A stretch of DNA of 10,469 nt from Phycisphaerae bacterium (lineage in GTDB: Bacteria > Planctomycetota > Phycisphaerae > Sedimentisphaerales > Anaerobacaceae): assembly GCA_030630315.1 (NCBI GenBank), contig DAOVNI010000024.1, forward strand, positions 1 through 10,469. Reading direction: 5' to 3'. The notes under the pieces are model-generated. The model searched no databases. It was given only the letters and a program-made list of their open reading frames with translations, and was not told the origin of the DNA. The position numbers and the translations under genes are program-made. Shown piece after piece: positions 1 to 5,851 of the stretch (its first letter is position 1; each line of letters begins with the position of its first letter).

Positions 1-1348
1 CCGGCAAGGCAGCGGAATACATACCGGTTGCGAAACCATTTATAATTAGTGTTGCGGCCCCCATCTCGGCCTGCCCGGCGAGCTGGCGCGTGGGCGAATA
101 CTCATCAGAAGTATAGTATTCTGTGAACTGGCCGATAAGGACGCCTGCGACCAGCCCGGCAACGACCGAGCCAAAGATGCCCCAGCTAATCCAGCCTGTT
201 GCAGCTATTATAGCCACGGCAGCAACAATCAATACCGAGCTGCTGAGAGTTCCTGTCAGCAGTGCACGCAGCAGGTTCTTCTGGGTTGCACTTTCCTTAC
301 AGCGAACGAGAAAGACCCCAACGATAGAAAGAATGATGCCTACCCCGGCAACGAGCGTCGGGGCCAGAACAGCCTTCAACGGGTCCATTCCTTTCTCCGC
401 CAGTACGCTCACTGACAAGGCCGCACCAAGTGCTGCGGTTGCGAATATCGAGTTGCAGTAGCTCTCGAACAGGTCCGCACCCATACCGGCAACATCACCG
501 ACGTTATCACCGACATTGTCAGCGATTGTGGCCGGGTTGCGGGGGTCGTCTTCAGGAATGCCTGCCTCGACCTTGCCTACCAGGTCGGCACCGATATCCG
601 CGGCCTTGGTGTAAATACCGCCGCCGACACGGGCGAACAATGCCTGCGTGGAGGCGCCCATACCAAAGGTAACCATCGTAGTGCTAATCTCGACCAGCTT
701 GCGGCTGGCGTTCATTCCTTTGGGTACGAGGGTCAGGCCGAGGAATTCGAGGCCCTGCCTCATATGTTCAGCCGTATAGATGAGCTTGTCAAGAATCAGA
801 TACCAGATTGTGATGTTGAGCAGGCCGAAACCAACGACAATAAGGCCCATTACCGCGCCGGACCGAAAGGCAACCTGTAGTCCCTGGTTCAAACTCTTGC
901 TGGCGCCTTGAGCGGTTCGGGACGAGGCGTTGGTTGCCGTCTTCATACCCAAAAAGCCGCAAAGTGCGCTGAAGAAGCCGGCCGTTAGGAAGGCTACAGG
1001 CACAAATGGGTTCTGCACACCTAAATAGGCCAGAGCCGTAAAGACAATAAAAAGAAACAGGAACACCAGGGCCACAACCTTATACTGACTGAACAGATAT
1101 GCATAGGCCCCTTCACGAACGTGCCCGGCAATGGCAATCATCTTCTCATTGCCTTCGGGGGCAGCCATCATCTTCTTGTAAAATATGTAGGCGACGACCA
1201 GAGCAGCCACCGAGGCCAGAGGGGCAATCCACCACTCCGTGGGGATGCCGGTCGCAGCGGCTGATTCGCGGGCTTGCGATGCAAAGCCCGTCGAGTTCAA
1301 GGCAAAGAAGGAAACCAAAAATGCGACGGAGTGCTTAAAAATTTTCAC
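1..1348 (-). CDS. hppA: Membrane-bound ion-translocating pyrophosphatase (N-terminal 449 codons; 3' end outside window)
   Basis: Integral membrane pyrophosphatase that couples hydrolysis of cytoplasmic PPi to H+ and/or Na+ export. The frame starts at GTG (1348) with GGAG eight bases upstream, and no stop occurs before the window edge, so roughly the last third to two-fifths of the usual 700-800 residues is missing. The N terminus (residues 1-24) looks like an extra hydrophobic segment or signal-like helix, followed by a TM helix near 40-57. The family's substrate-binding signature is clear: DIGADLVGKVE at 251-261, then acidic DNVGDNVGD at 277-285, followed by GADLFES. Later hydrophobic helices and GFATGMYSAALP at the edge also match. 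The residue that separates K+-dependent from K+-independent enzymes lies just beyond the window, so ion type and K+ need cannot be called. It is 150 bp downstream of argJ. By eye its DNA is more GC-rich than its neighbours. I saw no convincing promoter in that gap. Confidence 0.95.
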   Translation of the reverse strand, partial: MKIFKHSVAFLVSFFALNSTGFASQARESAAATGIPTEWWIAPLASVAALVVAYIFYKKMMAAPEGNEKMIAIAGHVREGAYAYLFSQYKVVALVFLFLFIVFTALAYLGVQNPFVPVAFLTAGFFSALCGFLGMKTATNASSRTAQGASKSLNQGLQVAFRSGAVMGLIVVGFGLLNITIWYLILDKLIYTAEHMRQGLEFLGLTLVPKGMNASRKLVEISTTMVTFGMGASTQALFARVGGGIYTKAADIGADLVGKVEAGIPEDDPRNPATIADNVGDNVGDVAGMGADLFESYCNSIFATAALGAALSVSVLAEKGMDPLKAVLAPTLVAGVGIILSIVGVFLVRCKESATQKNLLRALLTGTLSSSVLIVAAVAIIAATGWISWGIFGSVVAGLVAGVLIGQFTEYYTSDEYSPTRQLAGQAEMGAATLIINGFATGMYSAALP

Positions 1349-1498
1349 TTTTTCTGCTCCTTCAGAATCTAACTATAATTCCCCCGCCCACAACATACGC
1401 AAAATTGCCTGCAGTTTAACCAAACAGAGACGTTCTTCAAGTGTTTTGTTGTGGCAAATTCAAATAAAAAAGAAGAGCACAAGAACACTTATGCACTG

Positions 1499-2701
1499 TT
1501 ACGTGTGGTAATCCGCGTTGATTGTAACATATTCGGCGCTTAAATCACAACCGTAGCAAAAATCACTTTGCTTTCCCACTCCCAAATCCACTGTTATTGT
1601 GTGCTCGGTTTGTGAAACGATTTTACCGGCCCTTTTTGCGTCAAACTTTTTAGGAGCACCGTTCTTAAAGACGGTTATATCGCCGAGCTTACAGGAGAGC
1701 TTATCCGGGTTCAATTTTATGCCTGCTGAACCGACTGCACAGATAATCCTGCCCCAGTTAGGGTCGCCGCCGTTCACTGCGCATTTTACCAGCGGATAAT
1801 CGGCTATCGCCCTGCTCGCTCTTGCAGCATCGGCTTTCGTAGCCGCACCCTTGACGACAACCTTAAACATCCGCGTTGCCCCCTCGGCGTCAAGCGCCAT
1901 CTGTCTGACTAAATCGTCACATAAATCGGCTAAGGCCAGAGTGAATTTTCTATATCGCGGGCACTGGCTCACTATGGGGCGATTTCCCGCCAAGCCGGAG
2001 GCAAGGATTATCGCAGTGTCATTTGTGCTTTGATGGCCGTCAACAGTTAGTTTGTTTAGCGAATTGCCGATAGCGGTCTTCAGGGCCTTGCCTAACAGTG
2101 CTTTGCTTATTGCAACATCTGTCGTAATAAAACAAAGCGTTGTCGCCATATTCGGAGCAATCATACCCGCTCCTTTGACTGCGCCGGCTATGGTAATTTT
2201 TTTACCGGAAATTCCGAGTCGACGAACGGCTTGTTTGGACCTGGTGTCGGTCGTCATTATCGCCTTTGCAAAATCCAGCCCGGCTTTAGATGAAGCTGAA
2301 AGTTTTGCTGCCGCTTTTGAGACGCCTGCGGTTATTTTTTTGATTGGCAACTGCTCCCCAATAATACCGGTCGAAGCAACTAAGACATTATGCGGGTCAA
2401 CCTCAATACGTTTAGCCGTCTCGGCACACATTGTAATTGCATTTTTCATTCCTGCCTGGCCGGTGCACGTATTGGCATTGCCGGAATTGACAACCACCGC
2501 CCAAATCTTGGGACTTTTTACATGCTTCTTGCTCACGTGTACCGCTGCTGATACGATTTTATTGGTTGTAAAGACTGCCGCCACCTTCGCACCGGCTGGA
2601 CAGACAAGCAGTGCTAAATCGGCTTTGCCTGATTTCTTAATCCCGCAAATCACCCCCGCCGCCACAAACCCCCGTGGCGCAGTAATAGTATTATTAGCCA
2701 T
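1499..2701 (-). CDS. argJ: Glutamate N-acetyltransferase / ornithine acetyltransferase ArgJ
   Basis: Arginine biosynthesis enzyme of the cyclic pathway: it moves the acetyl group from N-acetylornithine to glutamate, and in some species also uses acetyl-CoA. The 400-residue length is normal and complete. ArgJ is made as a precursor that cuts itself before a threonine nucleophile. Here the site is KGAGMIAPNMAT at 176-187, predicting cleavage between Ala186 and Thr187. The oxyanion-hole motif STGIIG is at 110-115, VDGHQSTND at 220-228 (the commonest form is VDGDTSTND), DAEGATR at 271-277, GGDPNWGR at 311-318, and the ending YVTINADYHT is typical. ATG 2701 has GAGG six bases upstream. The SD begins two bases after the stop of a nitrilase gene remnant. 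Its usual partner argC is in the window but about 5 kb upstream. Whether it is mono- or bifunctional cannot be told from sequence. Confidence 0.97.
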   Translation of the reverse strand: MANNTITAPRGFVAAGVICGIKKSGKADLALLVCPAGAKVAAVFTTNKIVSAAVHVSKKHVKSPKIWAVVVNSGNANTCTGQAGMKNAITMCAETAKRIEVDPHNVLVASTGIIGEQLPIKKITAGVSKAAAKLSASSKAGLDFAKAIMTTDTRSKQAVRRLGISGKKITIAGAVKGAGMIAPNMATTLCFITTDVAISKALLGKALKTAIGNSLNKLTVDGHQSTNDTAIILASGLAGNRPIVSQCPRYRKFTLALADLCDDLVRQMALDAEGATRMFKVVVKGAATKADAARASRAIADYPLVKCAVNGGDPNWGRIICAVGSAGIKLNPDKLSCKLGDITVFKNGAPKKFDAKRAGKIVSQTEHTITVDLGVGKQSDFCYGCDLSAEYVTINADYHT

Positions 2702-2712
2702 CTTGTGCCTCG

Positions 2713-2817
2713 TTAAAGAATAGTTGTATTTCTTGAGCGCCGGTCTGTAATTGCTTTCGGGCTATTACTAAGAACTCCCTTAACCGCCATATCCCTGAAA
2801 TCAGCCATCGGGGCGTA
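2713..2817 (-). pseudogene. Orphan 3' end of a second nitrilase-superfamily gene
   Basis: Read leftwards from 2817, this stretch gives 34 codons and a TAA that align without gaps to the last 34 residues of the nitrilase at 3916-4794. The blocks PMADFR, LSNSPK and DRRS are identical, as is the C-terminal spacing to the stop; by hand count 23 of 34 residues match. An in-frame TAG sits immediately before the first aligned Tyr. Weaker DNA similarity (GTTTAATA...GTT against GTTAATACAGTT) continues to roughly 2846 with indels, after which homology is lost. There is no start codon or upstream domain, so this is a gene remnant, not a gene. It ends directly at the argJ ribosome binding site. Its neighbour upstream is the HEPN-MNT cassette, which therefore sits between two nitrilase 3' ends. 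Confidence 0.85.
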
Positions 2818-2872
2818 CTATTTCAGCAAACTATTAAACCTCTCTAATATCCACCTGTGTTCAGATAGCTTG

Positions 2873-3112
2873 CTAAGCTCCTTTTGTCTCCTTCTGCCGA
2901 GCGTCAGCGCACGATGGCAAACTATTTATTGCCTTAGCGATTCGCAAATCAACTTCAAAGCCGTCCCAGATATTCTCGTGGCTGATTGCACCCAACACAA
3001 CGGCTTCTTTATGCAGCGCATCGTATATCCGCAGGGCCTCTTTATAAGACAGCTTTTCCTCTGCGTCTAACTTGCGATAAAACTCATTCAGTTTGTGTTT
3101 GTTCCTTACCAT
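2873..3112 (-). CDS. Small protein of unknown function, third gene of the HEPN-MNT cassette
   Basis: A 79-residue, probably cytoplasmic, mostly helical protein that I cannot name. The ATG at 3112 shares a base with the MNT stop codon (TAATG), a classic arrangement for coupled translation; a TTG three codons upstream (3121) is the alternative start. The core KLSYKEALRIYDALHKEA (residues 20-37) and GFEVDLRIAKAINSL (51-65) look like two amphipathic helices separated by a short ENIWD turn. The last 14 residues are polar and low in pattern. It has no transmembrane segment, signal peptide or catalytic motif that I recognise. Its position after an MNT nucleotidyltransferase suggests an accessory part of the same module, for example a regulator or third binding partner, but that is inference. 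Similar short proteins seem familiar from planctomycete genomes, though I cannot confirm this. Confidence 0.7.
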   Translation of the reverse strand: MVRNKHKLNEFYRKLDAEEKLSYKEALRIYDALHKEAVVLGAISHENIWDGFEVDLRIAKAINSLPSCADARQKETKGA

Positions 3113-3465
3113 TAAAGCCAAACCACCTCACTGAGAACATGGCGAATCCAGGGATTACGTTCCTTTTTCATCTTCTCTATTTCCTCGCCGGTGTATGGGA
3201 AAACATCACAGCAAATTGAGAGATTATCAGGGAGAAAATCCGGGATTCTGTCCAGGAAACGCTTGTCGCTTTGCCGCAGAATTATAAGCAGGTCTACATC
3301 GCTGGCTGGACCGTATGTGTCGTTAGCGTAAGAGCCAAAATAACCCACCCGTTCTACTTCCGGGCGCGTCCGCTTGAGACTTTTCGCGTAATCTCTTAAC
3401 TGACGCAAAACCTTGTCTTTATCGGCGAAGACAACTTTGACAAAATTTGATGATTTCTCTGGCAT
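3112..3465 (-). CDS. MNT-type minimal nucleotidyltransferase, MntA-like antitoxin candidate
   Basis: A 117-residue protein of the polymerase-beta nucleotidyltransferase fold. The metal-binding motif is complete: G44-S45, ten residues, then D56-V57-D58 (GSX10DXD), with a likely third carboxylate at D87 in ICCDVFP. In studied HEPN-MNT pairs this enzyme is the antitoxin and modifies the HEPN partner with AMP; whether that applies here is inference. I chose ATG 3465 because AGAGG lies nine bases upstream and the next residues fit the family. The longer open frame to 3531 would lie deeper inside the HEPN gene and add a non-homologous N terminus. The chosen start overlaps the HEPN gene by 47 bp, so the two are cotranslated or coupled. 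The end overlaps the next small gene by one base. The C-terminal stretch IEKMKKERNPWIRHVL is typical of the family. Confidence 0.88.
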   Translation of the reverse strand: MPEKSSNFVKVVFADKDKVLRQLRDYAKSLKRTRPEVERVGYFGSYANDTYGPASDVDLLIILRQSDKRFLDRIPDFLPDNLSICCDVFPYTGEEIEKMKKERNPWIRHVLSEVVWL

Positions 3466-3811
3466 TTTTGATCGCCTCTTGAGCCTCTCTTTTCGTGTAA
3501 TAATCGGCAGGAATCCCACGTTCAAAACCATTAGGATAACGCGTGGGAATATAATGCTTATCCAGAATCTTTGCAGCTTCTAACAACTTCTGTGGCACTT
3601 TCACCTTCTCATTGAGGGCCTTTAGCAGGGCATAGACCGAGTGCCCCCAACCTTCACCATGCAGAGAAAGAAAAACAGCCTTGACCGCTTTTTCTGCGCC
3701 CTGCTGGGCGCTGAAACAGGACCACTCAAAGTCATTATCTTTGCAGGCATGTACTGCGTGATTTAAATCCCGTTTAGCCTGCGCCAGGCAATCTTTTGAT
3801 CTATCGGGCAT
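3419..3811 (-). CDS. HEPN-domain protein, toxin candidate of the HEPN-MNT pair
   Basis: A 130-residue all-helical HEPN domain protein. Features typical of the HEPN family that pairs with MNT enzymes are visible: an N-terminal AKRDLNHA helix (12-19), AQQGAEKAVKAV (35-46), HSVYALLKAL (57-66), YIPTRYPNGF (87-96), and a final helix EAQEAIKNAREIIKF (109-123). HEPN toxins are often RNases using an Rx4-6H motif. I do not see that motif: R91 is followed by YPNGFER with no His in range. RNase activity therefore should not be assumed. ATG 3811 has AAAGGA seven bases upstream. It is the first gene of the cassette and overlaps the MNT gene by 47 bp. Alternatives are a non-toxic substrate-binding HEPN subunit of the nucleotidyltransferase. 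Confidence 0.88.
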   Translation of the reverse strand: MPDRSKDCLAQAKRDLNHAVHACKDNDFEWSCFSAQQGAEKAVKAVFLSLHGEGWGHSVYALLKALNEKVKVPQKLLEAAKILDKHYIPTRYPNGFERGIPADYYTKREAQEAIKNAREIIKFCQSCLRR

Positions 3812-3859
3812 TTCTTAGTCCTTTCCGAATAGGTTTTACTTTCCCTCTCTCTCTAAGCT

Positions 3860-3890
3860 ATTATAAACCTAAATTGCCGGTTTAACCAGC
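3860..3890 (-). promoter_or_regulatory. Promoter with palindromic operator-like site for the HEPN-MNT cassette
   Basis: A perfect TATAAT (-10, 3860-3865) lies 17 bp from a weak -35 (TGGTTA, 3883-3888). The start would be near 3852, giving a leader of about 40 nt before the HEPN ATG. The -35 is embedded in a near-palindrome at 3876-3890 (GCTGGTT-A-AACCGGC on the minus strand, one mismatch). Placement over the -35 suits a repressor, as in self-regulated toxin-antitoxin operons. The -10 is seen directly; the operator role is inferred. Confidence 0.5.
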
Positions 3891-3915
3891 TTTTTTACTC
3901 TCAGAGCAGTTGCTT

Positions 3916-4794
3916 TCAAAGCTGAGTTGTGGTTTTCGAGCGTCTATCCCTGATATTCTTCGGGCTGTTGCTGAGTTTTCCCGCAATCGCCACATGCCGA
4001 AAATCAGCCATTGGGTCATAGAATTTCTCGCCCATATCAACTGTATTAACCATCAAGCCGGCATGATTTTGCTTCAGTTGCTTTACAATTTTGCCGTCCG
4101 GCTGAATGAAGCACGATGGATACGGCGAATAGTATCCGCTTGAATTTGCCATGCTCACCCAGAAATAATTCGTCGCCGCCCTGCACTGCATCGTCTGTCG
4201 CATAATATGAGTGTGCACACTCGGGCCTTTCTGCCGGGCATTGTAAAACGATTGGAAAATGCAATTGACTTTCTGTTTATACAACTGCCTGTAAATCTCC
4301 GGAAACCGCAAATCAAAGCATATCAGCAGCGAGCATTTTACACCATTAACGTTAAAGTTTACAAATCTATCGCCCGGCGTATAACGGCGTAATTCGGCCC
4401 TGATGCAAAATCTCTTGTCGTAGCGGTCAACAATTTTGCCGTCCGGCCCTATCAGGTACAAACTGTTGTGCGGCTTATTCGGCCTGGCCTGCCCCCGAAT
4501 GTTTTTGTCGGGGGTCAATTTGTGCGTACTGCCCAGCACGACCCAAAGTTGCAGTTTGGCCGCAAGTGCTATAATCTTCTTGGTCTCTTCCTTCAACAGT
4601 GCCCAATCGTACCCCTCAAATGTCGGAAAGTCGGTGCCCACATAGCCGCTGAGCGCGCATTCGGAAAAATGTACTATCTCCGCTCTGGCTTTAGCCGCTT
4701 CGTACAAATACTCGCTAATTATTCGAGCGTTTCGCTTGATGTATCGGCTTACAGCAAACTGGCAAGTAGCTACTTTCAGTACACCGGCAGCCAT
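3916..4794 (-). CDS. Carbon-nitrogen hydrolase (nitrilase superfamily), amidase-like
   Basis: A 292-residue cytoplasmic hydrolase of the C-N hydrolase fold. The Glu-Lys-Cys triad is complete: E45 in FSECALSGY, K127 in YDKRFC, and C159 in LLICFDLRFPEIYR, where the Cys attacks a nitrile, amide or carbamoyl carbon. Most members are amidases or carbamoylases; the substrate cannot be read from sequence. FDLRFPE is the amidase-style form around the catalytic Cys. Length is normal. ATG 4794 has AGGGG five bases upstream. The C-terminal tail (LSNSPKNIRDRRS) is duplicated as a remnant at 2713-2817. It lies 63 bp after the internally deleted URO-D gene and probably shares its transcript. The HEPN-MNT cassette follows with its own promoter. 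One guess is a role in small amide or sugar-derived nitrogen use, with only weak contextual support. Confidence 0.92.
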   Translation of the reverse strand: MAAGVLKVATCQFAVSRYIKRNARIISEYLYEAAKARAEIVHFSECALSGYVGTDFPTFEGYDWALLKEETKKIIALAAKLQLWVVLGSTHKLTPDKNIRGQARPNKPHNSLYLIGPDGKIVDRYDKRFCIRAELRRYTPGDRFVNFNVNGVKCSLLICFDLRFPEIYRQLYKQKVNCIFQSFYNARQKGPSVHTHIMRQTMQCRAATNYFWVSMANSSGYYSPYPSCFIQPDGKIVKQLKQNHAGLMVNTVDMGEKFYDPMADFRHVAIAGKLSNSPKNIRDRRSKTTTQL

Positions 4795-4857
4795 TATTAC
4801 CCCTACGACAGACCTAATGTTTCTTCGAGCCCGAAAACGTTTCGAGAGAAATATTCA

Positions 4858-5445
4858 TCACCGTATTATTCTCGTAGTTAGTTTATCTCTGATTTCCGCT
4901 CGTCTCCTGCATATCCTCTCAACATCAATAGGATAAGTACCGTACTCATGCACGGTCTGATACATAACCTGCACGTTCTCTATAGGAATAAGATCGTGCA
5001 CTTCACTGGAAGAGCCAATAAAAATCCCGCCATCTGGTCCAAGCTTTTCTACTGGCCTATTCGGGTCTGGCGGCTGATAGCTGTCTATAGCCGAATCTTC
5101 CGCAAGCGGGTGTTTGACGGTCTCTGTGTAATAGCCTTTGCCGAATTTCGTATCGTACTCAAACACATCCCACCCAACACCCCATTCGTCAGTATATGCT
5201 TTGTCATCTTGATAGTAGGCTTTGGCCCATCCAATGGAAGTTTGCAGTATATCCTCGTCGAGCCATCGTTCTAACTCATACGTATTACCGCCACCATGCG
5301 GGTTGTGGGAGGACACACTTTCCTGTCCTATGTCTTTGCGCAGCCTCAAGGCAAATTCCGGTGTAAAACTTATTTGCATTGGACAACGGTCAGGCTGCTC
5401 ATGGCTTAATGCCATCATCACTCTTTCTCTATGTCTAAGTGTCAT
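4858..5445 (-). CDS. Uroporphyrinogen decarboxylase-like (URO-D/MtaA superfamily) protein, internally deleted
   Basis: A 195-residue frame that begins and ends like the URO-D-like methyltransferase/decarboxylase family (usual length about 340-380) but lacks the middle. Residues 1-130 are a typical N-terminal half (TLRHRERVMMALSHEQPDR at 2-20, DEWGVGWDVFEY at 86-97, YQPPDPNRP at 123-131). From VEKLGPDGGIFIG (132-144) the sequence jumps straight to the C-terminal glycine loop and the IPIENVQVMYQTVHEYG helix. About 150-170 residues, including the central barrel strands, are absent at the junction near 5053-5060, and the frame is preserved. An (alpha/beta)8 barrel cannot form without them, so the product is probably inactive. 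AAGGGA six bases before ATG 5445 is a good ribosome binding site. Members of this wider family are often not heme enzymes but methyl-transfer or unknown-substrate proteins. The upstream frame's TAG overlaps this start. Confidence 0.8.
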   Translation of the reverse strand: MTLRHRERVMMALSHEQPDRCPMQISFTPEFALRLRKDIGQESVSSHNPHGGGNTYELERWLDEDILQTSIGWAKAYYQDDKAYTDEWGVGWDVFEYDTKFGKGYYTETVKHPLAEDSAIDSYQPPDPNRPVEKLGPDGGIFIGSSSEVHDLIPIENVQVMYQTVHEYGTYPIDVERICRRRAEIRDKLTTRIIR

Positions 5446-5677
5446 TCTTCATCCCTTTTGATATTGCGCCTTGTTTGTTATCTTTTTTGCTGTCTTTATC
5501 GCCATCTTGTTTAGTAGAAACCTCTTACCAAAAGACAATAAAGAAGGCTGCAACTGCACCTATCACTGCGGCGCCAAGCCATATAACTGATGGAGCAGGT
5601 TTCATGTCAAAAATTTCTCTTATGGGCATAACCTTCGCCGTTCAAAGGTTTAATAACAGCGATTTTTGTTTTGCCAT
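5435..5677 (-). pseudogene. Decayed small membrane-protein frame with two in-frame stops
   Basis: From ATG 5677, which has AAGGAG eight bases upstream and a good promoter before it, a single frame reads MAKQKSLLLNL, TGA, then TAKV-MPIREIFDMKPAP, then a clear transmembrane helix (VIWLGAAVIGAVAAFFIVFW), TAA, then 29 Lys/Asp-rich residues ending at TAG 5435. That last stop overlaps the ATG of the URO-D-like gene, as neighbouring operon genes often do. The layout of a final TM helix plus a charged tail looks like the C-terminal end of a transporter or a small membrane protein broken by two stops. The middle piece alone (5525-5629) could be expressed as a 34-residue membrane peptide from its own ATG, but its Shine-Dalgarno is too close. 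I do not recognise the family. Confidence 0.4.
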
Positions 5678-5680
5678 ACT

Positions 5681-5732
5681 GGACACTCCTTTCCTTGCGG
5701 GGCATTATAACCTCCCGCCGAGTGTCCGTCAT
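5681..5732 (-). promoter_or_regulatory. Sigma70-type promoter inside nested inverted repeats
   Basis: On the minus strand there is a perfect TATAAT (5704-5709), a 17-bp spacer and ATGACG (5727-5732, four of six consensus bases). The start would be near 5697, giving a leader of about 20 nt to ATG 5677. An exact 8-bp inverted repeat, GGACACTC/GAGTGTCC (5681-5688 and 5720-5727), brackets the -10, and a 5-bp pair GCGGG/CCCGC (5697-5701, 5714-5718) lies inside it. The palindrome spans the start site, so it suggests a DNA operator more than an RNA hairpin. Confidence 0.5.
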
Positions 5733-5755
5733 CCGTAGAGCACCCCATGTTGCAC

Positions 5756-5851
5756 CTACAAGCCGACATCATCGCCCAATTCAACGAAATGGTTTTCAAT
5801 CAACTTTTCTTTCACTTCCTTTGTGAACCTGAATCGAGAGTTTTCAGTCAA
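5756..5851 (-). other. Short charged open frame after the transporter, coding status unclear
   Basis: A 31-codon frame beginning at a TTG that overlaps the transporter's stop region and ending at TAG 5756. It reads as a Lys/Glu-rich peptide (RFTKEVKEKLIENHF), which is more protein-like than most intergenic DNA, but there is no good ribosome binding site and no recognised family. It may be the last trace of a lost gene. The rest of 5678-5843 holds only the promoter described separately. Confidence 0.15.

Noticed and set aside
1349..1498. TTGCGT...TATAGT as an hppA promoter
   Set aside because: Spacing is 19 bp and the -35 is poor; not better than chance.
2052..2723. 223-codon plus-strand frame
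   Set aside because: Complete antisense shadow of argJ, whose motifs are unmistakable.
2818..2925. Alternative frame reading a 3' extension (SKLSEHRWILERFNSLLK) past the small third gene
   Set aside because: It would need a frameshift within the small gene, and there is no independent evidence; it also runs into the nitrilase remnant.
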